From assembly GCA_017541665.1 (NCBI GenBank), contig JAFXYP010000084.1:1-35771 (forward strand): DNA of 35,771 nucleotides, read 5' to 3'. How positions within the stretch are numbered: the stretch's first letter is position 1; the number at the start of each line of letters is the position of its first letter. This DNA is from Lentisphaeria bacterium. Its GTDB lineage: Bacteria; Verrucomicrobiota; Lentisphaeria; Victivallales; UBA1829. Of this stretch, positions 1-7,933 are shown piece after piece. Both the position numbers and the translations under genes were made by a program. A model generated the notes under the pieces. That model was not told the origin of the DNA and ran no database searches. It saw only the letters and a program-made list of their open reading frames with translations.

Positions 1-99
1 CACGGCACCGTATCGACACACCCTGTGTGTGCCGTCGCGCAGCACGGCACCGTATCGACACACCCTGTGTGTGCCGTCGCGCAGCACGGCACCGTATCG
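1..99. repeat. 42-bp tandem direct repeat, about 2.4 copies
   Basis: Two identical 42-base units (1-42, 43-84) are followed by the first 15 bases of a third (85-99). Each unit holds an inner hairpin (CACACA-CCC-TGTGTG) and an outer pair CGGCAC/GTGCCG, so a transcript would fold into a row of stem-loops. The array lies beyond the 3' end of the TraX-like gene and may continue left of the window. There is no spacer between units, so this is not a CRISPR array. Function unknown. Confidence 0.9.
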
Positions 100-101
100 G
101 T

Positions 102-116
102 GGAGGCTCCGCCTCC
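102..116 (-). terminator. Short GC hairpin directly after traX-like stop
   Basis: GGAGGC and GCCTCC pair over a 3-base loop right after the stop codon of the TraX-like gene. No T-run follows, so it is at best a weak terminator or an mRNA 3' end structure. Confidence 0.35.
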
Positions 117-884
117 TCAGAAATAGATGACCGGGAGCAGATGGTACATCCTCAGCAGACCGAGGACCGCCAGGTGCAAAGGGTAGTAGGCGTAGAAGAA
201 CCACTTCATGAACGCGTTGAGGTGCGGATTCGGCCCGCGTTTGCCGTTGTACAGCGCCAGGATCGGGATCGACAGCACCACCGCCAGCTGCAGGGTCGCG
301 TACGTCAGGTTTTCCGGCAGGAACGTGTACCCGAAGACGCCCACGTAGAAGACCAGCCACAGCGCCTGCCGCAGCAGATGCCCGCGGTTCGTCCCGAAGC
401 TCAGCACCAGCACCGACGCCGCGCAGCTCCAGTCACCGCAGAAACTCGCTATGCAGATCAGGCAGATCAGCAGCGTCTTCAGCCACGTGCTGCGGATGCG
501 CTCCGAATACTCCACGCGGAGCATCACCAGCCCCCACGCCAGCGTCCAGATCACGCTCGTCTGGCTGTGCCACCCGTAGTAGCACGGGATGTACCTGTGC
601 CAGTCGGAAAAACCGTTCCACTCGAAGACGTACGCGAAGTGCGAGATCAGCGCGAAGAGGAACATGCGGAACGTGTACTTGTTGACGTTCCGCGTGTGGA
701 AGAACCCCTCCGCCACGAAGAAGCACATGATCGGCATCGTGATGCGCCCGATGATGTGCATCAGCTCCGGCTTCCAGTTCAGCGGACACCCGGGGTAGAT
801 CGTCCACGCGATGTGGTCGATCGTCATGGCGACGATCGCGATGAACTTGATCGCGTTCGCATCCAGTATCCTGCAGTTCTTCAT
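117..884 (-). CDS. TraX-like polytopic membrane protein
   Basis: The 255-residue protein has seven to eight hydrophobic segments and matches the TraX family, named after the F-plasmid pilin N-acetyltransferase. Chromosomal members occur widely without any conjugation genes and probably transfer acyl groups to a surface molecule. Family-like features seen are the N-terminal block with DHIAWTIYPG (about residues 23-32), the GRITMPIMCFF segment (about 46-56), and the C-terminal YYPLHL near residue 233. No pilus or plasmid genes are present here, so a role in pilin acetylation is not supported. The ATG is preceded by three copies of an 11-base repeat rather than a clear ribosome-binding site. The acylation role is inference. 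Confidence 0.8.
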   Translation of the reverse strand: MKNCRILDANAIKFIAIVAMTIDHIAWTIYPGCPLNWKPELMHIIGRITMPIMCFFVAEGFFHTRNVNKYTFRMFLFALISHFAYVFEWNGFSDWHRYIPCYYGWHSQTSVIWTLAWGLVMLRVEYSERIRSTWLKTLLICLICIASFCGDWSCAASVLVLSFGTNRGHLLRQALWLVFYVGVFGYTFLPENLTYATLQLAVVLSIPILALYNGKRGPNPHLNAFMKWFFYAYYPLHLAVLGLLRMYHLLPVIYF

Positions 885-890
885 GCCGCG

Positions 891-924
891 TTACACCGCC
901 ATTACACCGCCATTTACACCGCCA
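891..924 (-). repeat. Three 11-bp direct repeats before the traX-like start
   Basis: On the gene's strand TGGCGGTGTAA occurs three times (914-924, 902-912, 891-901 in plus coordinates), the first two separated by one extra base. The last copy ends six bases before the start codon. The GGCGGTG core could act as a ribosome-binding site in repeat form or as a regulator site. Copy number might vary by slippage. Confidence 0.7.
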
Positions 925-977
925 GATGATTATCTTTCTCTTTTTTCTGCATCAAGAGTTGATAAAGGCAGAAAATC

Positions 978-1004
978 ATCCACGGGAGCGTGTTACCCGT
1001 GGAT
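978..1004. terminator. Likely bidirectional terminator hairpin after ydbL
   Basis: ATCCACGGG (978-986) pairs perfectly with CCCGTGGAT (996-1004) over a 9-base loop. A short T-rich stretch follows on the minus strand (GATTTTC) and a stronger one on the plus strand (GTTCTTTTT). It sits 31 bases beyond the ydbL stop, so it most likely ends the ydbH-ynbE-ydbL transcript. Confidence 0.65.
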
Positions 1005-1035
1005 GTGTTCTTTTTCGGGGCGAATCGTGCCGGAC

Positions 1036-1470
1036 TTACTTCTTTTCGTCCTTCTTTTCGGCGGGCTTGGGGGCCTTGACCCACTTGCCGTCCTCGCCCT
1101 GGATGAATTCGCCTTCGGCGGCCTTGGAACGGATCTGCTTGGCGCGGAGTTCGCCGACCTTGTCGACGGTGGAGCCTTCCTGCTTGGCGATGGCGGTGTA
1201 GACGGCCTTGCGGTCCTTGTTCTCGTCCTCGATGAGCTTCTTCTCGTCATCGGAGAGCTTGACTTCCTTGTCGTCCTTGTCCTTCATGACTTCGAGGTAG
1301 CCGGTCTTGTTTTCGCCGACGGAGCCGGCCTTCTTGAGGACTTCGATCTTCGGCTTGCGGTCGGCCATGTTCTTCTTGATGGTGGCGGCGGAATCGGCGG
1401 CGGAAAGGGCCTGCGGGACGGCGAAAGCGAGCGTGAGCGCCGCAATGGAGAGAGCGAGCAGTTTTTTCAT
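1036..1470 (-). CDS. ydbL: YdbL family (DUF1318) periplasmic protein
   Basis: A 144-residue exported protein with a Sec signal peptide (MKKLLALSIA..., cleavage near ALSA at about residue 23). The mature part has the DUF1318 pattern: RKPKIEVLKKAGSVGE, then GYL, then ENKDRKAVYTAIAKQEG and VGELRAKQIRSKAAEGE, ending in GKWVKA and a charged tail rich in Lys/Glu. An upstream in-frame ATG exists, but the chosen start has an AGGAG site 10-14 bases upstream and begins the signal peptide. It is the last gene of the ydbH-ynbE-ydbL set, 38 bases after ynbE. In E. coli YdbL accompanies the YdbH-YnbE bridge; its biochemical role is not settled. The tail lengthened by KKDEKK is slightly unusual. Confidence 0.85.
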   Translation of the reverse strand: MKKLLALSIAALTLAFAVPQALSAADSAATIKKNMADRKPKIEVLKKAGSVGENKTGYLEVMKDKDDKEVKLSDDEKKLIEDENKDRKAVYTAIAKQEGSTVDKVGELRAKQIRSKAAEGEFIQGEDGKWVKAPKPAEKKDEKK

Positions 1471-1508
1471 GGTAAAATCTCCTGAAGTAGTGAATTGTTT
1501 TGTCCGGA

Positions 1509-1700
1509 TCAAAGCGAATCGAGGTCGCCGAAGAAGTCGTCGAGGGCCTTTTCGATGCGGATGTTGATGTCGAGCGTGATGTGGACGGGCTTGATCTCGA
1601 TCGGCTTGACGTCGACTTCGTTCTGGGTCCTGATGCAGGCCGACGTGCCGAGCCCGAGCAGGACGGCTGCGGCGGCGAGGATTGGCAGGAATGATTTCAT
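1509..1700 (-). CDS. ynbE: YnbE-like small outer-membrane lipoprotein
   Basis: A 63-residue protein with a signal sequence ending at Cys22 (GTSAC). The -3 Thr is not the usual Leu, so the lipobox is imperfect. The mature part is short: VDVKPIEIKPVHITLDINIR followed by an acidic helix that ends with the residues DSL. The alternating IKP..ITLDINI segment fits YnbE, which in E. coli is reported to add beta strands to the C-terminal end of YdbH and so anchor it at the outer membrane. Start ATG has AAAGGAA upstream at proper distance. It lies 87 bases after ydbH and 38 before ydbL. Lipidation is inferred, not proven. Confidence 0.8.
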   Translation of the reverse strand: MKSFLPILAAAAVLLGLGTSACIRTQNEVDVKPIEIKPVHITLDINIRIEKALDDFFGDLDSL

Positions 1701-1787
1701 GGTTGGGATTCCTTTCCCTGTTGAGGTTGGTGTTATGTTGTTGCGGTTGTCATGCGATGTCTGATTCTTTCGTATCTGCGGGCGGCG

Positions 1788-4700
1788 TCAGTTCCCCCGG
1801 TTGAAAATCTGCTTGAGGTAGTCGACGAGCTCCAGCGCGTGGCCGGATTCGACGTTCACGTTCGTGTCCAGGCGGATGCCCTGGAAGATGCAGGGCGTGT
1901 TGGACTTGATGAACGAGGCGGTCTTCTCGTCGAAGGCATAGTAGAGGGCGCGGTTCGGCTTGCCGTCGAGCTGGAGCGACAGCTTCAGGTTCTCCTTGTT
2001 CTCGCCGGAGGAGATCATGCTCATGCGGACCCAGGAGTACGAGAAGTCCTTCAGCGCGTCCTTGGCGAGCTCCATTTCGATGCCGCTCTCGGCATCCAGC
2101 AGCGCCTCGTCGATGTCGCCCCTGATCACGCCGTCCTCGCCGGGGGTGGAGAAGAGGAACGCGTCCTCGAAATAGATGTTGTCCGGCAGGAACTGGCCGC
2201 TCTTCTGCGTGATGACGACGGGAATGGTGCCGTTGATGGAGCCGCTGCCGGAGATCTGGCCGACCCCGACCTGCGTGAGGAAGACCGGCAGCCCCAGGCG
2301 GTCGCAGTACAGCACGGCCTCGGTGGACGTCTGGCCCGCGCGGTACGTGATGCTGCCGAGCCGGATGTGGCCGCCGCACCAGTCGAGCAGGGCGTTTTCG
2401 ATCTGCCAGGTGTCCGGGGCTTCCATGCGGAACGAGAACTTGCCCGCGCCGGTCTCGATCTTGTCGAATTTGACGGAGTTGAAGGAAAGCGTCTGGCCGG
2501 GGGCGGACTTCAGGACGGCGATCTCCGGGATCTCGAATCCGAGGCCGATGCCGCGCACTTCGAGGTTCTTTTCGGGGATGAAGAGGTCGGTGTCGGCGAT
2601 GTGAAGTTCGGCGTGTCCGGTGGCGGTCTTCGGCAGGATCCTGTAGACGGCGTTCGCACCGATCCTGCCCTTGCAGGAGATCTCCTCGAACTGCGGCAGA
2701 AACTCTGCGAGGTCCGCCGAGAGGTCGGCGTCCTGGTCCGGGATGTCGATGCCGCATTCGACCTCGACTCCGGCGTCGCCGAGCGCGACGTCCGCATGGA
2801 TCTGCCCGTCGATGGAGAGGATCTTCGCGTCCGTCTTCAGGCGGAATGTCTTCGCAGCGTCGTCCCACTGGACCGTGCCGTCGAGCGAGACGGCCTGAAT
2901 GTCGTCGTATTTGAGGCTGCCGAGCGCGACCTCGCCCGTGCGGGGCGCGGCGGCGGGGGCGGATTCAGCGTCTTCCGCCTCGTCCTCTTCCGCTTTGGCG
3001 ATCGAGTAGTCGAACGGGAGTTCCCAGCGCAGATTCTCCGCGAGGACCTTCATCCCCGGCATGGCGAGGCTGGAATCTTTGCAGGCGACCTTGCCGGACA
3101 GGGCGGCGCCGTCGTATGCCGCATTCAGGAGAAGCTCCGGTGCGTCGTACGTGAGCCCGGCGGCATCCATTTTGAACTGGAATCCGTGGATCCCGGCGTC
3201 GGCGGTGTACTCCTTGCCGCTGTTGTCCGACTTTGCGTCGAACTCCAGGCTGTCCGCGCCGCAGGTCATGCCGTTGAGTTCGGCGAGGAACTTTCCGCCC
3301 TTGAGTTCGGCGTACAATTTGTTGGCTCGTCCGGCCGGCGTCGTGTAGCCGGCGCGGAACGATTCGGGATGGAATGTGGCTTTCACGCCGGGCTGTTCGA
3401 ATGCGAGCTCGCCGCCCAGGAGCTCGATCGTCGCCCCCTGCGTCTTGCCCGTGCTGTCCTCGGCCGACATGACGCCCACGTCGATCCGGTTCGGCTTGAG
3501 GGAGACGGACATGCCGTTGTAATCGACCTTGTGTTCGCCGTTCCATATCTTGCAGTTGGCCTCCAGCCAGCCCCGGTCGCCCTCGGAGGCGCTCTTGTCG
3601 TAACGGAACGTCCCCTCGATGTTCTCCGGCTCGAACGCGGCGGTCAGCCCCTTGAGCCCGGGGCTGAACGCGCCGCCGTCGAACCCGATCCGGGGTGTGA
3701 TGTTGAAAGCCGCGGAGACGTGGGTCCCTCCTTCCTTCAACGTGTATCCGGCGAGGAAGGAGCCGAGGCGGACGTTGGCATCGACGCCTTTGTATTTTGC
3801 TTTGAGCCGGGGGGTGTTTTCGAGTTTGAGCTCAAACGACATCTTTTCGTCGTCCAGAGAACCCCCGAACCGGAACTGTGCAGGTTCGGAATCGGCGACT
3901 GCGAACTGGAATCCGCCCTGGAGCGTCCTCTTCTGGAACGAGGCGGTCGCTTCGAATCTATCAAGCTCGAACGGGATCGTGTCGTATTCACCCTTCAGAG
4001 CGCCGAGCGTGAAGACGATATTGTTTTCCGTTTTGGGCGGGTTCATCGGCTTCACGGTCGGGATGATGCGCGGGACCGTCTTCAGCGAGAAGGGCGCGGC
4101 GGAGTCGATGCGGAGTCCCTGCTGCGTGCGGTAGCCGAGCATGAGGTTGCCGTTGAATTCGAACGTCGAACGCTCCATCTCTTCCACGTTCAGGCTGTCG
4201 AGGGCGATCTCGGCTTTCGCGTTCAGCGAGATCCCGGCGCGGAGGCCGCGCGGGAGGCCGGACCGTATTGCGCCGGGCAGCGCGGAGGTGGCGAAATTGA
4301 AATTGTCGAGGCTCAGCTCGACCTTCTTTTCCCTGTGCAGATAAACCGCCTTGCCCCGGATCCCGTTCGTCGCGAAGTGGACCATGAGCGAACATTCGAG
4401 CTTGTTCCAGCCCTGCTCCTGGTCGGGCTTGACCGTGACGGCATACGGGATGTGCAGCGTGTCGATCGCGTCCTCGCCGCGCGCCACAGCGGCCAGGCTG
4501 CCGGAAAGGGAGATGCGGCCGATCTTTACCGGGATGACGGTGTTCAGGTCGTCGACGGGGGCGGAGTCGCTCTTCTCCTTCTTTTCGCCGGATTGGAACG
4601 ACTTCGCGAAGATGTCGTAGGCGGGGATGGCGACGGATCCGTCCGAATAATCCGCCGTGACGTTGCAGTTTTCGATGTCGATGGATTCGATGGCCCGGTC

Positions 4701-5165
4701 GCGCAGAAGTGCGAGGGGAGAGTAGCGGATGGAGAGCGATCCGATGCTGCCGACGTTCAGCGGCCTGCCGTTGCGCGTGGTGTCTTTCACCTTGCAGGCG
4801 ACTTCCGCCGAGGTGAGGCCGATTGTCTTGATGCGGAACTCCACGCCGTCCCCGGCCATTCTCTGAAGAATCTTGTTGATGTCCTGTTCGAGGAAATGTG
4901 GCAGAAACGCCACCTCGAGCAGTGCCCCCAGCAGAAGAAAGCACAAAAGCGACAGCAGGACGATCGCCCATTTCGCGCCGCGGGGAAGCGGCGGCTTCTT
5001 CCCGGAGGCCGCAACGGAGCCTCCGGACTTTTTGTCCGGTCCGGTTTCCGGTTTCCCGGCTGGGACGGCGGGGGCTTCTGTCGTTTCGTTTTTTTTCGGT
5101 TCGGGTTCAGGCATGGGACACGGCGTTTCCGGTTGGTTCTTCGGCAATAAATCCGTGGTGCGCAT
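1788..5165 (-). CDS. ydbH: YdbH-type AsmA-like intermembrane transport protein
   Basis: A 1125-residue protein. After a Pro/Lys-rich cytoplasmic N-terminus of about 60 residues comes one membrane helix (about 64-87), then a very long periplasmic part made of alternating short strands, typical for AsmA-like (TamB/YhdP/YdbH) lipid-transport bridges. The C-terminus carries the YdbH-type block: GSGSINGTIPVVI, ALKDFSYSWVRM, LKLSLQLDGKPN, and a last amphipathic segment ALELVDYLKQIF. E. coli YdbH is about 880 residues, so this one is longer, partly through the N-terminal extension. In E. coli TamB, YhdP and YdbH redundantly move phospholipid to the outer membrane; the same role here is inferred from domain and operon order. 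The start has AGGGAA upstream; ATG at codon 18 is an alternative. Confidence 0.85.
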   Translation of the reverse strand: MRTTDLLPKNQPETPCPMPEPEPKKNETTEAPAVPAGKPETGPDKKSGGSVAASGKKPPLPRGAKWAIVLLSLLCFLLLGALLEVAFLPHFLEQDINKILQRMAGDGVEFRIKTIGLTSAEVACKVKDTTRNGRPLNVGSIGSLSIRYSPLALLRDRAIESIDIENCNVTADYSDGSVAIPAYDIFAKSFQSGEKKEKSDSAPVDDLNTVIPVKIGRISLSGSLAAVARGEDAIDTLHIPYAVTVKPDQEQGWNKLECSLMVHFATNGIRGKAVYLHREKKVELSLDNFNFATSALPGAIRSGLPRGLRAGISLNAKAEIALDSLNVEEMERSTFEFNGNLMLGYRTQQGLRIDSAAPFSLKTVPRIIPTVKPMNPPKTENNIVFTLGALKGEYDTIPFELDRFEATASFQKRTLQGGFQFAVADSEPAQFRFGGSLDDEKMSFELKLENTPRLKAKYKGVDANVRLGSFLAGYTLKEGGTHVSAAFNITPRIGFDGGAFSPGLKGLTAAFEPENIEGTFRYDKSASEGDRGWLEANCKIWNGEHKVDYNGMSVSLKPNRIDVGVMSAEDSTGKTQGATIELLGGELAFEQPGVKATFHPESFRAGYTTPAGRANKLYAELKGGKFLAELNGMTCGADSLEFDAKSDNSGKEYTADAGIHGFQFKMDAAGLTYDAPELLLNAAYDGAALSGKVACKDSSLAMPGMKVLAENLRWELPFDYSIAKAEEDEAEDAESAPAAAPRTGEVALGSLKYDDIQAVSLDGTVQWDDAAKTFRLKTDAKILSIDGQIHADVALGDAGVEVECGIDIPDQDADLSADLAEFLPQFEEISCKGRIGANAVYRILPKTATGHAELHIADTDLFIPEKNLEVRGIGLGFEIPEIAVLKSAPGQTLSFNSVKFDKIETGAGKFSFRMEAPDTWQIENALLDWCGGHIRLGSITYRAGQTSTEAVLYCDRLGLPVFLTQVGVGQISGSGSINGTIPVVITQKSGQFLPDNIYFEDAFLFSTPGEDGVIRGDIDEALLDAESGIEMELAKDALKDFSYSWVRMSMISSGENKENLKLSLQLDGKPNRALYYAFDEKTASFIKSNTPCIFQGIRLDTNVNVESGHALELVDYLKQIFNRGN

Positions 5166-5182
5166 CTGCGCATTTCCCTAAT

Positions 5183-5210
5183 AATATACCGTGCCCGGAA
5201 TCAAATACAA
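5183..5210 (-). promoter_or_regulatory. Predicted sigma70-type promoter of the ydbH operon
   Basis: On the minus strand TTGTAT (5205-5210) and TATATT (5183-5188) are separated by 16 bases, 18 bases upstream of the ydbH start. The same hexamer pair at the same spacing stands before the LolA-like gene. Confidence 0.55.
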
Positions 5211-5285
5211 CTCTTCCGGCAGGCTTTTTTCCGCTTTTTTGTCGTGCCGCGCGCATCGAAGGAAAAGGGAATCCGGTTGCGATCG

Positions 5286-5311
5286 CATCGTTTCATGGTT
5301 CGGAAACGATG
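5286..5311. promoter_or_regulatory. Perfect 9-bp inverted repeat in a divergent promoter region
   Basis: CATCGTTTC and GAAACGATG face each other over 8 bases. Neither flanking gene ends here, so a terminator for a coding gene is unlikely. A regulator binding site or the stem of a small RNA are the alternatives. No regulator gene is adjacent. Confidence 0.4.
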
Positions 5312-5402
5312 TTGAAAATGAAAGGGGGGGGCCGCACTTGCCGGAGATACGGCAAAATCATTAAAACAAATGCCAAATTTACGTTTTTTTCCGAAAATAC
5401 GT

Positions 5403-5431
5403 TTGCTTTTTTTTAGCGGCAGGAGTATTTT
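5403..5431 (+). promoter_or_regulatory. Predicted promoter of the glycosyltransferase pair
   Basis: TTGCTT (5403-5408) and TATTTT (5426-5431) with a 17-base spacer. The region is T-rich, so a chance match is possible. The leader to the proposed start is about 105 bases. Confidence 0.35.
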
Positions 5432-5543
5432 ATAGGAGATAGTCCGGGACCGCTTCTTTTCCGAATCCTGAAACCGTTTCCTTTCCATTACATTCCGCTT
5501 TTCAACAGGAAGGTTGTTGAGAACATTTTTCCTCTGCAATGGC

Positions 5544-6875
5544 ATGACGATGAAAGATTTTTTCAGAAAAAACAAGATCTGCATCTATTCGGTCCTTTCG
5601 GTCATCCTCTTCCTGCTTCCTGTGGCACGAACGATTTATGTCGAATCGAAAAACGGCCTGTATCTGATCGATCTGGCTGCATACTGCGATGTGTCCCGGG
5701 CATTGTTCAAGGGCTGCAACCCTTTCCCCGATCACCTCGAAACGCTTGTCATCATGGGACAGAACGATGTTCCGATCGTCTACCCGGGACAGATGGCCCT
5801 GTTTGCGCTTCCCGGATTCCTGTGGGGGCATGCGGTCCAGATCGGATATCTCGCGTTGAATTTCGCGATCGTTTTTTTCCTGACCGGTCTGACGCTGGTC
5901 AAAGCCTGCGGCTATCGGTGGTGCGACCTCCGGAAACCCGGATGGAGGCAATTCGTCTACGCTCTCTGCTGTTTTTGTTTTTTTTCTTCGGCCTGTGTTA
6001 TGAACATCATGCGATTGGGGCAGATCGTACTCGTCCTGGCGCTCTGTTTGTACGCGCTGTTCTGGGGGCCCGTTTCCCGCTGGCTCAGAGTGGTGCTGTT
6101 TGCGTTTATCGCAGTGACGAAATACAGTGTTCTGCCGGTCGTCGCTCCGCTTCTGTTTTTCAAGGGCCGCCGGAAGCTTTGTATCGCGGCTTTTTCTCTC
6201 TTCGTTTTCCTTTCCGTTTCGCCGGTGTTCTGCGGCAACGATCTGGCGGAAGTCTACGGCGGCTATTATCAGGCCATCGGGGTCCTGTTTCAGCCGGGAG
6301 GCGTCAACCATTACGATATGAGTCCTCTGATGTGCCACTTCGGCTTTTTCAAGATCCCGGTCGTCAATCATGTGTTGAAAGCTGTCGCGATCTGCATGAT
6401 TCTCTGGCTGTTCTGGCATGAACGCAAAACACGGCATTTCTCCGATACGCTGCTGTTGCTTGCATTGAGCCTTACGATGCTGATTTCCTATCACGCGATC
6501 CATGATCTCGCGCTGATTTTCCCTCTTTTGTTCATCCGGCTTTTCGATTTCGCAAAAAAGAAACAATGGTTTTTCTTTTGGGGTACTGCCATTTTCCCGC
6601 TTTACCTGATGATTCCCGGCAATGTGATCCTGACCGTCTCTTCCTGGATCGGAGGCATCCGCGGCATTGGCTCCGTCGTGTATCTGAGCAATCATCCCTG
6701 GGGGTCTCGTTTCCAGCATGTTTTCCCCGTTACGCCGTTCTTTTCGGCCGCCCTCGCATTGTGGAGCCTGTATCTGTATTTCCGGGTAAAGGATCCATAC
6801 TGTTTCGAAATACCGGAATCCGGTCCGGCCGGGGAAATGCCGCCGACTGTCTGCCCATCGGGGGCCGCATCTTGA
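5544..6875 (+). CDS. GT87-like (DUF2029) polytopic mannosyltransferase-type membrane protein
   Basis: About 443 residues with roughly ten hydrophobic segments. The N-terminus starts with a positively charged stretch (MTMKDFFRKNK), then a helix, then a short extracytoplasmic region containing IDLAAYCDVSRALFKGCNPF. This acidic Asp region after the first helix and the following YPGQMALF...PGFLWG resemble GT-C type polyprenyl-phosphate sugar transferases (GT87/DUF2029). Such enzymes add sugars to glycans or lipids on the outer side of the inner membrane. The start is uncertain: ATG at 5544 or 5550 have no strong ribosome-binding site. The next gene follows after 36 bases on the same strand and encodes a cytoplasmic GT4-like enzyme, suggesting a joint role in a surface glycan. 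Substrate unknown. Confidence 0.65.
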   Translation: MTMKDFFRKNKICIYSVLSVILFLLPVARTIYVESKNGLYLIDLAAYCDVSRALFKGCNPFPDHLETLVIMGQNDVPIVYPGQMALFALPGFLWGHAVQIGYLALNFAIVFFLTGLTLVKACGYRWCDLRKPGWRQFVYALCCFCFFSSACVMNIMRLGQIVLVLALCLYALFWGPVSRWLRVVLFAFIAVTKYSVLPVVAPLLFFKGRRKLCIAAFSLFVFLSVSPVFCGNDLAEVYGGYYQAIGVLFQPGGVNHYDMSPLMCHFGFFKIPVVNHVLKAVAICMILWLFWHERKTRHFSDTLLLLALSLTMLISYHAIHDLALIFPLLFIRLFDFAKKKQWFFFWGTAIFPLYLMIPGNVILTVSSWIGGIRGIGSVVYLSNHPWGSRFQHVFPVTPFFSAALALWSLYLYFRVKDPYCFEIPESGPAGEMPPTVCPSGAAS

Positions 6876-6911
6876 CCATCCCGCAATCAATGAATTCAGG
6901 ACACCGCTAAT

Positions 6912-7925
6912 ATGCTTCATATGCTTCGCCAAGGCTTGCTCCAGTTGCAAAGATGGTATTCGAGGACCAGTGCGCGACTTTATCTGCCCTGTATCGTATT
7001 CTGCCGGGATCCGCTGGTCCTGGTCTGTTATGACTGGGATTTTATCAATTGCGCAAAAGATTTCCTGAACTGCTTTTCCAAAAACCGGGCAAAATCGATC
7101 CATGTCTTCCTGCAGCTTGGATGGGAAACCGAATCCCCGAAGAACTCGGAGGCTTTTGCCCGGGCGATCAAAGATATCCTGCCGCAGTGCAGCAGGCTGA
7201 AGATCACGGTTCTCGCCAATTCCCGAAACGAGGAGAAGATACTTTCCGGACTCGGTCTGCACGCTGTTTTCTGCAATCAGAACGCATTCGTCGAGGAGTC
7301 GCGCTACCCTCTTCTTCGAATCCCGAAACGGTACGATGCCATCTATATCGCCCGCCTTTCCCCGTTCAAACGCCATCCTCTGGCGGCGAAGATCGCGTCC
7401 CTGCGTCTGATCGGAGACCGGTGCTATTGGATTCCCGGCGAGGCGAAGTATTCCGACGATATCGTCTTCAATCAACTGAAACACGCGGTATGGACTCCTC
7501 ATATCTATGCAAGGGGAATACCCGCGGAAATCGCCGCGGCGCACTGCGGACTGTGCCTGTCGCAGACCGAGGGCGCGATGTTCGTGAGCATCGAGTATCT
7601 TCTTTGCGGCATCCCCATCGTCAATACGTCGAGTCTTGGCGGTCGTGACGAACTCTTCCCCGACTTCGCCGTGAAGACGGTCCCGGACACGCCGGAGGCA
7701 ATCGCAGAGGCCGTGCAATCCTTTGTCGAACACGCCCCGGACCCGGAGAAGATCCGGGCCGCCGCGCTGGAGAAGATGAAGTCGCATCGCGAAACGTTGC
7801 GCAGGCTTTTCAACGAGGCCATGGCGCCGAAAACGTTCCCGGATTCGCGGCCTTTCCCTCATAAACTGATCCTCCGCTGCACGAAAACACCGCTTCAGTT
7901 CCTCCGGTACGGTCTCCGAAAATAA
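6912..7925 (+). CDS. GT4-like glycosyltransferase
   Basis: A 337-residue soluble protein with a two-domain GT-B pattern. The C-terminal half is recognisable: DAIYIARLSPFKRH (about 141-154) is the usual start of the second Rossmann domain, and EGAMFVSIEYLLCGIPIV (about 220-237) holds the EX7E motif of GT4-type retaining transferases, followed by SLGGRDEL. The N-terminal half is less conserved, which is normal for the acceptor domain. The C-terminal 40 residues are basic and could touch the membrane. It is probably co-transcribed with the GT87-like gene. AGGA stands about 11 bases before the ATG. Donor and acceptor cannot be deduced. No terminator is evident downstream. Confidence 0.75.
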   Translation: MLHMLRQGLLQLQRWYSRTSARLYLPCIVFCRDPLVLVCYDWDFINCAKDFLNCFSKNRAKSIHVFLQLGWETESPKNSEAFARAIKDILPQCSRLKITVLANSRNEEKILSGLGLHAVFCNQNAFVEESRYPLLRIPKRYDAIYIARLSPFKRHPLAAKIASLRLIGDRCYWIPGEAKYSDDIVFNQLKHAVWTPHIYARGIPAEIAAAHCGLCLSQTEGAMFVSIEYLLCGIPIVNTSSLGGRDELFPDFAVKTVPDTPEAIAEAVQSFVEHAPDPEKIRAAALEKMKSHRETLRRLFNEAMAPKTFPDSRPFPHKLILRCTKTPLQFLRYGLRK

Positions 7926-7933
7926 TCCGTCCT

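Larger units (their letters stand above)
5166..5543. other. Divergent intergenic region between ydbH and the GT87-like gene
   Basis: This gap holds one predicted promoter for each side and two inverted repeats in between: a perfect 9-bp pair CATCGTTTC/GAAACGATG (5286-5294 and 5303-5311, 8-base loop) and TTGCCG/CGGCAA (5338-5343 and 5350-5355). A G7 run lies between them. I see no convincing gene in it. A TTG start at 5514 in frame with the next gene abuts a GGAAGG with no spacing, so I do not use it. Confidence 0.6.

Noticed and set aside
1..99. CRISPR array
   Set aside because: Units are directly joined with no unique spacers and no cas gene is present.
117..884. Conjugative pilus function from the TraX match
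   Set aside because: No other transfer genes, and chromosomal TraX-like proteins are common without conjugation.
1752..5150. Very long open frame on the plus strand opposite ydbH
   Set aside because: It mirrors the GC-rich codons of ydbH, has no family motifs and a biased Val/Arg/Asp/Gly composition; the minus strand encodes a recognisable AsmA-like protein.
5502..7862. Long open frame on the minus strand across both glycosyltransferase genes
   Set aside because: It covers two good genes and their gap, has no start signal and no family pattern.
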